Shown piece after piece: positions 8,252 to 17,359 of a DNA stretch of 64,000 nt. Numbering within the stretch: position 1 is the first letter of the stretch; every line of letters begins with the position of its first letter. The DNA comes from Promethearchaeia archaeon (GTDB lineage: Archaea > Asgardarchaeota > Lokiarchaeia > Sigyniarchaeales > SOKP01). The stretch lies in the NCBI GenBank assembly GCA_029856145.1, contig JAHQWK010000023.1:1-64000 (forward strand), given 5' to 3'. The notes below the pieces were generated by a model. That model saw nothing but the letters and a program-made list of their open reading frames with translations. It did no database searches and was not told the DNA's origin. Both the position numbers and the translations under genes were made by a program.

Positions 8252-9097
8252 TTATAATAATAAAAACATTTCTAATAAGAACAAGTCTAATTTTAAATCC
8301 TTTAGTAATTTCATATTATTGAAAATATATGCATAAATATTTTCTTCACTAAAATACTTAAAACACACGTTTTTACCTTTTATTTCCTTAAAAATATTCA
8401 CAATTCCAGAAATAAATGATTTTAAATTTTTAATTACTAAATCCTTATCACTTTTTATTAAATTTATATCTATTAGGTTAAACCAAGACTCCTTGCTAAA
8501 TGTAATATTTTTAAGCCCTGGCGTGTTCTTAAAATCTTTTTGAGTAATAAATGTATTATACATTTCTTCTATTTTATTTAGAATTGAAGTTTTTGATTTA
8601 CTATACATTTTGTTATCTACTACGTTTCTTAACATTATAAGGATTTTTTGAAAGATACCTAATATATCAAAAAAATCAGCCGTTTGTGCTAGATCTTCCA
8701 CTTCTTCCCATTGATCATGATAATCTTCAATTTCATTAAGAAATGGTAGGAAAATATTAATATCTCCATCCCAATTATGCCCTTTTTTTTTCCAGACAGA
8801 ATCAAATTGTTTTATAAAAGCGTTTTTAATAACATTTAGTCTAGCTAGTATAAACTCAGTTTTCGTATGCCTCGTGTCGGCAGCAACAAAAAGTAATTTA
8901 TAATTTTCTTCTAATATATAAACCCACCTTAATCCCCCCATTTCTATAGAATCCAATGACTCTTGAAACTCTATCATAGAAAAATGGTGAAAAGCCGTTA
9001 AGAATCCAGAAACAATATCTTCATCAGCACTAGTTTTCAAAAAGGATTTGTATAGTAATTTAGTTCCTGATTCAGAATCTAATACCCATATATTCAT
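8252..9097 (-). CDS. Longin-like domain protein, paralogue A
   Basis: 281 residues. The N-terminal about 110 residues have a profilin/longin-type pattern: MNIWVLDSESG strand, turn, strand, helix (DIVSGFLTAFHHF), then strands around GGLRWVYILE and LLFVAAD and a long helix. The C-terminal part is helical, with DFFDILGIFQKILIML in the middle. It is a clear paralogue of the 281-residue protein at 26655-27500, sharing SIEMGGLRWVYI. Longin and roadblock folds are abundant in Asgard archaea, where they are thought to partner small GTPases. The fold call is inference and no catalytic motif is seen. Confidence 0.6.
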   Translation of the reverse strand: MNIWVLDSESGTKLLYKSFLKTSADEDIVSGFLTAFHHFSMIEFQESLDSIEMGGLRWVYILEENYKLLFVAADTRHTKTEFILARLNVIKNAFIKQFDSVWKKKGHNWDGDINIFLPFLNEIEDYHDQWEEVEDLAQTADFFDILGIFQKILIMLRNVVDNKMYSKSKTSILNKIEEMYNTFITQKDFKNTPGLKNITFSKESWFNLIDINLIKSDKDLVIKNLKSFISGIVNIFKEIKGKNVCFKYFSEENIYAYIFNNMKLLKDLKLDLFLLEMFLLL

Positions 9098-9318
9098 ATT
9101 ATTAAAAAAAAAACGCTTCTTTTAGAGAAAATAAATATGTTACTCTTTTAAATTATTTCCAAATATGAATTAAAGATTTTCTAAGAGTTGTTCAATTCTA
9201 TTTACTTTATTTAAAAGCCAAGATTTATGCTAAGAAAATTTTATTATCACTTGTCTATGAAGTTCGTATGTAAAAGTCAGGTCTTTTTTAATTTTTTGAA
9301 GAGTTTACTATAATTCTA

Positions 9319-10137
9319 TTAGATTTTTTTTTTGTATAAGCCTAAGAATATTATTACAAAAACAAATATGTCTACTGATTCAGCTAATATGATATACATT
9401 GCTACTTCTCCCAAAATGTTCTGAATAAGAGGTCTAAAAATGTTTGAAAGTAAGTATAAAAAAAATCCAAGTGTTAAAATTCCTGGCTTAACGACTGTAA
9501 GACGCTTTAATCTGTAAGCTAAGAAAAAAATATATACAATTCCAATTAATGATGGGATAACAATAGCAGGTAGAATCATACCCATAGTTGTATTATTTGG
9601 AGCTATAATAACTACTATAGATTCAATACCCACAATAATTAGTATTATTATAGCTCGCAATTTATTCATATAATCCTTATTTTTTAATTTTTGATACTTA
9701 TCTTCTAATCTAAAAAAGATAATTTCAAAACCGAGGTAAATTAAAGGTGCTACTTCGAATATAATTATAAAAAATCTGAATTTTAGAAATAATAAAACAA
9801 TATCATTACTAAATGTGAAAAAAGTAAGATCCCAAAGTAAATCAATCACCTTTCCAAAAAGGAGAATAAGGAAGAACAATCCTAATAAAAATGGGATATC
9901 TGATAAATATTGTGCTTCTTGTTTAAACCATTTATTAAATAAATAAAAAACAGTGATAGCTAAGATTATTATTCTAATGGATATTACCAGTAGGACTTCA
10001 AATGCGCCTTCATAGACTTGAAAGGCTTGAATAATAAGTGACCAATTAATAATGTATAAAACAGCAACCCCAATAATAGCTAAAGTAAAACATATGAGTA
10101 TTATTAATTTATAGCGTCCCTTTTTTGATAATTCCAT
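9319..10137 (-). CDS. Polytopic membrane protein of unknown function
   Basis: 272 residues with about seven or eight hydrophobic helices separated by short charged loops (for example EDKYQKLKNKDYMNK around 146-160). No transporter or receptor signature is recognised. The gene stands alone between the longin-like gene and the Ldh2-type dehydrogenase, on the same strand, with gaps of about 180-220 bases on both sides, so it is probably transcribed by itself. Confidence 0.6.
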   Translation of the reverse strand: MELSKKGRYKLIILICFTLAIIGVAVLYIINWSLIIQAFQVYEGAFEVLLVISIRIIILAITVFYLFNKWFKQEAQYLSDIPFLLGLFFLILLFGKVIDLLWDLTFFTFSNDIVLLFLKFRFFIIIFEVAPLIYLGFEIIFFRLEDKYQKLKNKDYMNKLRAIIILIIVGIESIVVIIAPNNTTMGMILPAIVIPSLIGIVYIFFLAYRLKRLTVVKPGILTLGFFLYLLSNIFRPLIQNILGEVAMYIILAESVDIFVFVIIFLGLYKKKI

Positions 10138-10321
10138 AATTATTGATATATTTTAATTCTTTTAAATTGAACTAAAAATTTAAATTATTCAAAAGCAATC
10201 TACAACTAAATAAGACCTTAAAATTAAATGATTTCTGTCATCCTCAAAGTAGTTTTTATATAGATATTTTAAATGTCATCCGAAAACGTATATAAATCTT
10301 GTTAAAAACTTGAGAATACTT

Positions 10322-11428
10322 TTAGGTGAAAGGAAATTTATATTTATCAAGTCCAAGTTCTGTTTGCATGATTTTGATATCATTTTGTAGACTTTTATTA
10401 ATAGGAACACCATTAATTTTTATGTTATTCTCAGCAATAGACTCTTTTTCTCCAGCAGTGTAAATACGGTCAATACTCGGAATTTTTCTTGAACCTCTCA
10501 AATCCTTCATTATATTACCAGCAGTTTTCTTAAATGAATTTAAACCTATAAAACTCTCAGTATTAATCGCTAAGAAAAAATGTCCAACTTTTAATCTCTT
10601 TTGATCATTTTCTACTATCCCAAGTGTGTCTCTTAAGTAAATACCCTCTTGTAATGCTGCTGAAAGCAGTTCTACTACTGTTGCATATCCATATCCTTTG
10701 TACCCTGCCGTATCTTCACCTTTTCCTCCTAATGGTAGCAATGCGGCTCTTCTTTCTAACATTTTATCCAAGACTTTATTTGCATCAGTCATGGTTTCGC
10801 CTTTATCATCAATTACAGTATTTTCTGGAAGAGGTTTGTTAATTCGGGCATTAACTTCAACTTTTCCTCGTTGAATTATTGAGGTAGCACAATCTATAAG
10901 GAAAGGAAATTCGTCATCAGTTGGGGCTCCAACTGTTAAAGGATTTGTTCCTAACATCGGCTCACATCCAAAAGTAGGTGGAATAGATGGTCTTGCATTA
11001 GTGACAGTTATCCCAATCATACCCTCTTTTATTGCCATAAGCGAATAATATCCTGCAATGCCAAAATGGGTGGAATTTTTTACTGCTACTGCTCCTAAGC
11101 CAAATTTTTTTGCTTTTTCAATTGCCATTTTCATTGCTTTATAAGCAATAACATGCCCCATACCGCAATTTCCATCCAATAATGCTGTGGTAGGACCCTC
11201 TTTTATGACATTAATTTTCGTTTCTGCTTCATAAATCCCTTTCTTTATCCGATCATAATACATTTTGCATCTCTGAATACCATGCGATTCTATACCTCTC
11301 AAATCTGACGTAATCAATACATCCGCAATAATTTGAGCATCTTTTTTTGGAACACCTAATCCGATGAAAACATCTCTCATAAAATTTTCAAGGGTTTCAG
11401 CATCCATAAACACAATATTATCTGACAT
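10322..11428 (-). CDS. Malate/L-lactate dehydrogenase family (Ldh2/YlbC type) NAD(P)-dependent oxidoreductase
   Basis: 368 residues from ATG 11428 (a TTG at 11443 would add five). Family features: SDLRGIESHGIQR (substrate-binding His), KNSTHFGIAGYYS, TNARPSIPP, GTNPLTVGAP and GYKGYGYATVVELLSAAL. The superfamily reduces or oxidises 2-hydroxy/2-oxo acids such as malate, lactate, sulfolactate and ureidoglycolate with a nicotinamide cofactor. The sequence alone does not show which substrate is used. It is a soluble enzyme and a single gene. The family is certain, the substrate open. Confidence 0.9.
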   Translation of the reverse strand: MSDNIVFMDAETLENFMRDVFIGLGVPKKDAQIIADVLITSDLRGIESHGIQRCKMYYDRIKKGIYEAETKINVIKEGPTTALLDGNCGMGHVIAYKAMKMAIEKAKKFGLGAVAVKNSTHFGIAGYYSLMAIKEGMIGITVTNARPSIPPTFGCEPMLGTNPLTVGAPTDDEFPFLIDCATSIIQRGKVEVNARINKPLPENTVIDDKGETMTDANKVLDKMLERRAALLPLGGKGEDTAGYKGYGYATVVELLSAALQEGIYLRDTLGIVENDQKRLKVGHFFLAINTESFIGLNSFKKTAGNIMKDLRGSRKIPSIDRIYTAGEKESIAENNIKINGVPINKSLQNDIKIMQTELGLDKYKFPFT

Positions 11429-11684
11429 TTTTAAATTTCCCAATTTGTATTTCTAATTAACTTAAGAATTTGATTTAACTAATATAGATTAGTTTTTTCA
11501 TTTAATTATAATGCTTATTATGTGTTAAATGTGAATGTTCAATTTTTTTAGTACTTTTAGGTTTAGATTAATTCTAAGGAATATGGTCTAGATATTATTC
11601 TCGTATTTATAGTAAAAATTATACTAACATATGTGATATTGTACAATCAATTATAGGATAATTAAAAATATATTTTATAGTGTC

Positions 11685-12545
11685 ATGAATAAAAAAGAAA
11701 AGCTAAAATGCCCATTATGCAATACTAAATTCATTCCAAGAACTTTTTACCCAGAGGAAGCTACTTTTTCTTCTGATGGAAAATTATTATCAGGATTTAA
11801 TGGGTATATAAGTTCTAGTGGTGTTAAACCATCCGAAGTAATTCTCGGTTCTTGGATTACCTATTGTCCAAATTGTAATTATATTATGAAATTTGTTAAG
11901 GAAATCGTTAAGAAAGAAAAGATTCAATCACCCACCACCATTGCAACTAAAGAGATTAAAGAAAAATATAATAATTACTACTTTGGGTTTCCATTTGAGG
12001 ATTATTCACAATATTTATCTGGAGTTTCTGAAAAAGTTAAAGCTAATATTAAAAAATCTCTCAAAGGTGTAGATCTTAACATTTGGGAAAATATGTATGA
12101 AATTGAAGATACATTTAAACTTTTAGTGCGATTTTACGCAAATTTGGAGTCATATTGCGATGCTCAACTTCCGAATAATGATAATAAAAATTTACCAATA
12201 AAAATAAAAATGTTAAAATTATTACCAGATTTAGAGAATTTATTATTAGATTTAAACGAAATAAGAAAACAAACTATTCAAGGGAACTATGAGTTATCTT
12301 CTGGTGATAAAGAAAAAGTCAATACTGCGGTAGTGAATTTTACATTGAATTTAATTGAAAAACACATTAAACCGGTAGTTGATGGAAAGAAATTAAAAAC
12401 AAAATACAATTACATCGATATTAAAGATCTTAACTCGGAAATCAAAGTTTTTCTAAATGGATATCTAAATGGTTTATTCAATCATGGAAAATCTGCCAAT
12501 AACAAAGTAAGATCATTTTTAGATAATTTACTTATTAATGAATAA
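11685..12545 (+). CDS. DUF2225-like zinc-ribbon protein
   Basis: 286 residues. Two CxxC knuckles near the N-terminus (C9, C12 and C61, C64) flank a 48-residue insert and should form one zinc ribbon. The rest is helical (about 120-286), with long charged helices such as KIKMLKLLPDLENLLLDLNEIRKQ (19 residues of it at about 173-191). The arrangement resembles DUF2225 proteins, where the ribbon precedes a helical repeat region, but no function is known. A small gene on the same strand follows 91 bases later. Confidence 0.6.
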   Translation: MNKKEKLKCPLCNTKFIPRTFYPEEATFSSDGKLLSGFNGYISSSGVKPSEVILGSWITYCPNCNYIMKFVKEIVKKEKIQSPTTIATKEIKEKYNNYYFGFPFEDYSQYLSGVSEKVKANIKKSLKGVDLNIWENMYEIEDTFKLLVRFYANLESYCDAQLPNNDNKNLPIKIKMLKLLPDLENLLLDLNEIRKQTIQGNYELSSGDKEKVNTAVVNFTLNLIEKHIKPVVDGKKLKTKYNYIDIKDLNSEIKVFLNGYLNGLFNHGKSANNKVRSFLDNLLINE

Positions 12546-12636
12546 TACTGATTTTTTAATTCCTTATTTTATGGTCATCTCCATATTATCACCATGCTAT
12601 ACGTTTTTTTGAATTCTAATAACATACTTTTAATTC

Positions 12637-12801
12637 ATGATTTTAAATGATTTAAATACTAAAGTTAAAGGGAAGTTTTATAAAGAGATTACAATAGAGG
12701 ATGATGGCGAAGACCTTATCTACGTTTTTCCTGATACAAAAGAATTTCTATCAATCATTAGAAGAAAAGAGATTAAAAAGGAATTAATTTCGAAGAAGTA
12801 A
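12637..12801 (+). CDS. Small hypothetical protein, 54 residues
   Basis: A short open frame from ATG 12637 to TAA 12799-12801. It has a good coding look: charged, with a strand-like segment EDLIYVFPDTKEF and a basic C-terminal helix (SIIRRKEIKKELISKK). No motif or family is recognised. It sits between the zinc-ribbon gene and the SRP RNA gene on the same strand. Confidence 0.5.
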   Translation: MILNDLNTKVKGKFYKEITIEDDGEDLIYVFPDTKEFLSIIRRKEIKKELISKK

Positions 12802-12891
12802 CTCAAGGTTTTGTTAGTTAACTGAGGATTTACAAAACTTCAACTTTTTTTTGAAAATGTAAATTTTAAATTTTAAAATAAATTATTATAT

Positions 12892-13202
12892 TTGGAACAT
12901 TAGGCCAGTTCTGCAATCCTAAACTGGATGAACCGTAAAACGGTCTCTAGCGGAAATTGCCTGAATTCAGGTTTCATGAATATATTATCCAATCTTATGT
13001 TCCGTCGAAGCGCTCCCCATAATGGTAGGTATCAGAGCAGTACCTTTTGTAGGAAAGGTATAAGCTCATAATTAGAAAACCGGACAGGTCCGGGAGGAAG
13101 CATCCGTAACTATAGATATTTACGCTTTATGGTAAGGGTGTGGAGGGGCATGAGATCTTATGGTCATAATAGTAGGATTGATATCGAGATTCAGGATTTT
13201 TT
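12892..13202 (+). ncRNA. Signal recognition particle RNA (archaeal 7S/SRP RNA)
   Basis: Helix 8 is diagnostic: ACAGGTCCGGGAGGAAGCAT (13084-13103) carries the universally conserved SRP54-binding symmetric and asymmetric loops. The 5' part (about 12903-12952) forms the two small Alu-type hairpins (CCAGTT/AACTGG, then ACCGT/ACGGT). Long helix 5 pairs segments around 12968-13010 with 13150-13195, and helix 6 lies around 13030-13070. A T-run at 13196-13201 fits the 3' end. Both ends are estimates. It scaffolds SRP19 and SRP54 for co-translational targeting. A protein frame lying across the 3' half is a shadow. Confidence 0.92.
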
Positions 13203-13217
13203 AACTATTAATCTTGA

Positions 13218-13682
13218 TTATTCCTTACTATTACTTGCATTTTTTGGTTCTTTTACTAATACATATCTACAAAACTTATTATTAGAATTAAGAATACACT
13301 CCTTAATTTCAACAGAATATCTAAATTCAGGATGAGAAGAGTTTAATATTGCTACTGTATATGGAATACAAATTGTATTTTGAATAAGTTCCGATTTATC
13401 AGGATTGTACTTACCACCAATAGGGCAAAATCGTTTTGAATATTTAAGTGAAATTTCTAATGTATTATCATCTATGGCTTTTATGCTTGTTTTAGCATTT
13501 AGAACATTATAAATTCTTTTTAAACTATTTTCTAATCCGGTAACTCCTTTCTTTTGTAATAATTTACCTAGTTTTGCCCCTAAACTGGCAGAAATCGATT
13601 TAGGGAGATTAGCACCGCCCACATCAATCATTTCTTTAATATATGATTGAAAAAATTTTAAAGCATCTCTATTCTTTGACAT
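13218..13682 (-). CDS. V4R/ATC-hydrolase-like cysteine-motif protein, tandem copy 1
   Basis: 154 residues. ATG 13682 is preferred over the upstream ATG 13736, because the sequence from MSKNRDALKFFQ aligns with the neighbouring paralogue. Shared features with that paralogue are DALKFFQ-YIKEMIDVGG near the N-terminus, GAKLGKL, then KRFCPIGG, an ICIPYT motif and two late cysteines (one in a K-FCRYVLV strand). The Cys arrangement and the terminal C-x-Y-x-L strand resemble the V4R small-molecule-binding and L-2-amino-thiazoline-4-carboxylate hydrolase-like families. Ligand unknown. Its 3' end lies 15 bases from the end of the SRP RNA, convergently. Confidence 0.55.
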   Translation of the reverse strand: MSKNRDALKFFQSYIKEMIDVGGANLPKSISASLGAKLGKLLQKKGVTGLENSLKRIYNVLNAKTSIKAIDDNTLEISLKYSKRFCPIGGKYNPDKSELIQNTICIPYTVAILNSSHPEFRYSVEIKECILNSNNKFCRYVLVKEPKNASNSKE

Positions 13683-13804
13683 TTTGATGATGAGAAAGAT
13701 AATTGAAAAATTACGAAAAATATAGTTAATTGTCAATCTTAAAGTATTTAAGAATTATTATTAGAATTATTTATTTGACAATAATTTAGAAAAAAGATAA
13801 ATCA

Positions 13805-14260
13805 TTAACCAGCAGTATTCTTTTTTGAGACTTTTAAAATGTAATGACAAGTTTTATGATTATTAAGGGGAATACAGTTTAAAATCTCTTCTTCAAACAT
13901 ATATTGGGGAAAAATCTCATTTAGGAATCCTTTTGTATATGGAATGCATATATTTTCTTGAAAAATTGATGCTCGATCTGGATTGTGAGACCCTCCAATT
14001 GGGCAAAATCTTTTAGCATGTTTGACAACTACATCATATGTATTTTCATTTAATTGCTTTATCATTGTTTTTGCCTTTAATGCAGAATATAATTGCTTTA
14101 AAGTTATCCCAATATCTGGAGTTAATCCTCTTTTTTTATATAATTTACCTAATTTTGCTCCAGATTTTGAAGATATAGCTTTTGGTAAATTTTTTCCACC
14201 AACATCTATCATTTCTTTTATGTAGGCCTGAAAAAATTTTAAAGCGTCCTTAACGATAAT
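13805..14260 (-). CDS. V4R/ATC-hydrolase-like cysteine-motif protein, tandem copy 2; probable non-standard start
   Basis: Paralogue of the downstream gene, with CPIGG, ICIPYT and C-x-Y-x-L motifs. An ATG at 14212 would give 135 residues, but homology with copy 1 continues upstream in frame (KDALKFFQAYIKE), so the protein must start earlier. Between the upstream in-frame TGA (14269-14267) and this homologous block there is no ATG, GTG or TTG; the only plausible initiators are ATT (14260) or ATC (14257). GAGGTG lies just upstream, well placed for the ATC. The end given is the ATT codon. Function unknown, probably binding a small hydrophobic or thiol ligand. Confidence 0.55.
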   Translation of the reverse strand: MIVKDALKFFQAYIKEMIDVGGKNLPKAISSKSGAKLGKLYKKRGLTPDIGITLKQLYSALKAKTMIKQLNENTYDVVVKHAKRFCPIGGSHNPDRASIFQENICIPYTKGFLNEIFPQYMFEEEILNCIPLNNHKTCHYILKVSKKNTAG

Positions 14261-14428
14261 ACCACCTCAACTTAACCTTTAACCCTAATTTACATATAAA
14301 AAGGAAAAATCCAGATATATAAATTTATCCATTAATGTTAAATTTGTAATAGGAAAAAAGGGAAAACTCCTATATTAGATTCAAATTTTTTTTAAAAATA
14401 ATTAAAAGATGGTATTTTAGAGCTTAAT

Positions 14429-15031
14429 TTACGGTCTTTGAGATTTTAATGTAAATCTTAACAACCGATCCTTATCTTCTTCGGCATAGTCAATACCGAT
14501 TCTTTTGCTCGCGATAATATTATCCTTTTTAATAATTTCACCTTTAGTGAAAAATAATTTTGAGTTATGAGAACAAGAATCTATTCCATTAAATTGATTT
14601 TTTGTTATATTTAAAGCCATACATAACTTTCCGGGGCCATCAGTCAAATTTCGAAAATTCTTTCCAATTTTAACATTTCGATTTTCAATCATCAATTCAA
14701 TTCCATCAATAGGAAATAACTGTCGAATTAATACAGCACAAGGCATACCCTCTGACTCAGTTATAACATTCAGACAGAAGTATAATCCATAAATTAGATA
14801 AATATAGAGAGTTCCTGGTTTCATATACATGGTTTTTGTTCTATCAGTTTTTTTATAATTATATGAATGACTTGCTTTATCTTTTGGTCCAAGATAAGCC
14901 TCAACTTCTACAATTTTTCCGATTATTTTACCCTTCGATGTCTCTCTTATTATATATTTTCCTAGTAAATCAGTCGCAACAATCATGGTATCTCTTTCGA
15001 AAAACTCTCTTTTTAACCTTGTAAAATCCAT
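14429..15031 (-). CDS. mpg: 3-methyladenine DNA glycosylase (AAG/MPG family)
   Basis: 200 residues from ATG 15031 (the TTG just before adds one). It shows the AAG family pattern in full: LARDLLGK-like ATDLLGKYI, IVEVEAYLG with the catalytic Glu, DKASHSY, RTKTMYMKPGTLYIYLIYG, CLNVITE, AVLIRQLFP and TDGPGKLCMALNIT. It removes alkylated purines from DNA and so starts base-excision repair. The length is normal for the family. Upstream lies a short conserved-looking hairpin, described separately. Confidence 0.93.
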   Translation of the reverse strand: MDFTRLKREFFERDTMIVATDLLGKYIIRETSKGKIIGKIVEVEAYLGPKDKASHSYNYKKTDRTKTMYMKPGTLYIYLIYGLYFCLNVITESEGMPCAVLIRQLFPIDGIELMIENRNVKIGKNFRNLTDGPGKLCMALNITKNQFNGIDSCSHNSKLFFTKGEIIKKDNIIASKRIGIDYAEEDKDRLLRFTLKSQRP

Positions 15032-15103
15032 CAAACATCTATTACCCGTATTATAATAAATTATAATTTGAAATATGAATCTTAAAATTAAAATATAGAA
15101 AAA

Positions 15104-15163
15104 GGAGGAAAAAGTTTAGATAAATGGCTTCTCGAATGACCACACCTAAACCAATATTCCTCC
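15104..15163. other. Nested inverted repeat between two minus-strand genes
   Basis: GGAGGAA (15104-15110) pairs with TTCCTCC (15157-15163), and inside it GTTTAG (15114-15119) pairs with CTAAAC (15146-15151), leaving a 26-base apical part with a possible TGG/CCA stem. Read on the minus strand the hairpin is followed by a T-run (about 15103-15099), so it may be the terminator of the phosphatase gene, a leader element of the glycosylase gene, or a small RNA. Confidence 0.4.
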
Positions 15164-15211
15164 ATTCTATATATCTTTTTTTTTTATTTAAACTTAGTTG
15201 AGAAAATAATA

Positions 15212-16045
15212 CTATTGATTCCTTTTTTTGATAAATTCTTCTTTTAGGAAAGGCTCTAACTTAGTATTACAGGCAATAAATGGGAATTTTACTCTTATTG
15301 ATAATTCTTTCTCAATTTCAGTTCCATCTAAAGAAAAAATTTTACCACCAGCTTCTTTTAAAATTAGCATCCCTGCGGCTACATCTACTAGTCTATTGCT
15401 AGGTCTCAAATTGATGAAAGCTTCCATGCTTCCGCGTGCTATTTGGCATAAAGTTAACGCACTACTTCCTAATATTCTAATTCTATAAAATCTTCTTATT
15501 AATGGACTTAATTTTTGTAAATTCTTCATTAAATTTTTCATTGGAAGATTAAGTTCAAAAAAGCATTTTTGAGAAATATCCAAATCAGAAACATGAATTT
15601 TTTTATCGTTAAAATAAGCACCTTTCCCTTTTTCCGCCCAATATATATCTTTTGTATTCAAATTAAGTACCACTGCTTTACTGATGTCTATTATCCTGTT
15701 TCCAATAGCATAAGCTATTGAGACAGAACAATAAGGTATCCCTCTGACAGCATTGTTTGAACCATCTAAAGGATCAACAATTAAAATATTCTGATTATTT
15801 TTAGCTTTTTCTGTATCTCCTATGTATTTTTCTCCTAATTCTTCACTTATTAATAATAAATTAGCATCTGCTTTTTCTAAAGAATCAATTATTACCTTTT
15901 CAGCAATTAAGTCAATTTCCATTGACAAATCTCCCCCCGCGCCTCTTTTAGTCTTTTTAGCGACTTCTTTTGTGCCTAAAAGAGGATTTACAATATCAAA
16001 TACATTAATTGCAATCTGCTTTAAGAAGTTAATATCTAGATCCAT
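15212..16045 (-). CDS. Inositol monophosphatase / fructose-1,6-bisphosphatase family phosphatase
   Basis: 277 residues. The Mg2+-dependent phosphatase signature is complete: SEELGEKY (Glu68, Glu69), DPLDGSNNA (Asp91, Asp94), and the later DVAAGMLILKEAGG. Archaeal members hydrolyse inositol-1-phosphate, fructose-1,6-bisphosphate or both. The enzyme is cytosolic. It lies 54 bases downstream of the CDF transporter gene on the same strand but is probably independent of it. Family certain, substrate not. Confidence 0.9.
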   Translation of the reverse strand: MDLDINFLKQIAINVFDIVNPLLGTKEVAKKTKRGAGGDLSMEIDLIAEKVIIDSLEKADANLLLISEELGEKYIGDTEKAKNNQNILIVDPLDGSNNAVRGIPYCSVSIAYAIGNRIIDISKAVVLNLNTKDIYWAEKGKGAYFNDKKIHVSDLDISQKCFFELNLPMKNLMKNLQKLSPLIRRFYRIRILGSSALTLCQIARGSMEAFINLRPSNRLVDVAAGMLILKEAGGKIFSLDGTEIEKELSIRVKFPFIACNTKLEPFLKEEFIKKRNQ

Positions 16046-16099
16046 TGAAATCAGAGTGAAATGTAATTATAAGAAGAAATCTAAATAACTAATTAATTT

Positions 16100-17359
16100 T
16101 TATGGAGATTTTATAATTGTTAGTTCAAGGTTTATAATTTCGTTTAATTTATCTAGTTGTGTTGTTTCCATTAGAATAAGAGCTTTTTCAAAGATCAATT
16201 TAGGTCCTATTTTCAAGTCTTTCTTTAAATAAATTTTATCGATTTTATTTAAAGTTAGCCAATCTGAGATTAAAATTCCCTTTCTCTTTTCTTCTTTAAT
16301 AAATTTGTTAGTAATTATATTATAATTCAATAACGTTCTTTCGTTTTCACCTTCTTCAATTTCAAATAAAGCAAAAAAGGGAGATTCTCCAAAATGATCA
16401 GAAATTTTTGAATTTAGGCCATTATTATCTCTTAACGGGACAGCCACTTTCGTTATAGGTTTCTCTTGAGTTTGAGTTAAAATTATTACTTTGAAGATTT
16501 GAGGGAAATCCTCTTTTATTTTGGTAATTACAAGATTTTTTAAGATTTGAATTTTAGCTAATGAAAGATCTTTATTTAAATCGATAATTACTTCTAAAAA
16601 TACATACCTTCCATAAGATCTTATCTCTAAACTCTCTATTTTTTTAATTTTTGGAAACGATTCTATTAGATTATTAAGTTCAGTCCTTTTATCAAAATCT
16701 ATAACGGCATCTAGCAAGGTCTTCGTTGAGTTCAGAAAAATATCATATCCTCCTTTAATTATAAAAAGAGCAATGAATAATCCAATTATTGAATCTAAAA
16801 GATATAAATTAAAACTGATGCCGATAAATCCCACTAAAACTGATAAAGATATATAGTTATCATATAATTTTTCGCTTGCTTCTGATTCAATGATTGGAGA
16901 TTTCGTTTTCTTTCCTATTATCTTTAAATACAAAGTTAGTAATAAAGATATTAAGAAAGAAATAACTAAAAAGATAAAAATTGAATTAGAAATATTAATA
17001 ATTTTTGTACTGCCTGAAATAAAATCTGAAATATCTTTAATAGATAGCGAAAAAATATTATAGGCCGTATAGAAAATAAAAAATGAAATAATCAAGCTGA
17101 TAATATTTTCAATTTTATAATAACCATAAGGAAATTTTTCATTTGGTTTTTTTCTAGAATAAATGATCCCTATTAAAGCAGCAAATACCATTACTATATC
17201 CGTAAGGTTATCAAAAGCATCTGCTTGAAGTGCTATACTATTTGTTATTATTGAAAAGATTAATTTTAGAATGAATAAAGAAACGTTTATAGCTAACAAA
17301 AAAAGGTTTAAAAATATAGGGCGCTGATAATACTTCAGATTTTCACTAGAATCAGTCAT
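16100..17359 (-). CDS. Cation diffusion facilitator fused to a NifX/NifB-type (FeMo-co) domain
   Basis: 419 residues. The first about 200 hold six transmembrane helices of a CDF metal-efflux protein, with the helix-2 metal site in the form ADAFDNLTD (Asp50, Asp54). A cytoplasmic CDF tail follows (about 205-295). The last about 110 residues (KVAVPLRDNNGLNSKISDHFG...) form a dinitrogenase iron-molybdenum cofactor-type domain, which in other proteins binds metal clusters. A fusion of efflux pump and metal-cofactor domain suggests metal sensing. The ATG overlaps the stop of the upstream gene by 4 bases, so the two are co-translated. Confidence 0.85.
   Translation of the reverse strand: MTDSSENLKYYQRPIFLNLFLLAINVSLFILKLIFSIITNSIALQADAFDNLTDIVMVFAALIGIIYSRKKPNEKFPYGYYKIENIISLIISFFIFYTAYNIFSLSIKDISDFISGSTKIINISNSIFIFLVISFLISLLLTLYLKIIGKKTKSPIIESEASEKLYDNYISLSVLVGFIGISFNLYLLDSIIGLFIALFIIKGGYDIFLNSTKTLLDAVIDFDKRTELNNLIESFPKIKKIESLEIRSYGRYVFLEVIIDLNKDLSLAKIQILKNLVITKIKEDFPQIFKVIILTQTQEKPITKVAVPLRDNNGLNSKISDHFGESPFFALFEIEEGENERTLLNYNIITNKFIKEEKRKGILISDWLTLNKIDKIYLKKDLKIGPKLIFEKALILMETTQLDKLNEIINLELTIIKSP

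Noticed and set aside
13129..13335. A plus-strand 68-codon frame
   Set aside because: It starts inside the 3' half of the SRP RNA and ends inside the opposite-strand V4R-like gene; no protein character.
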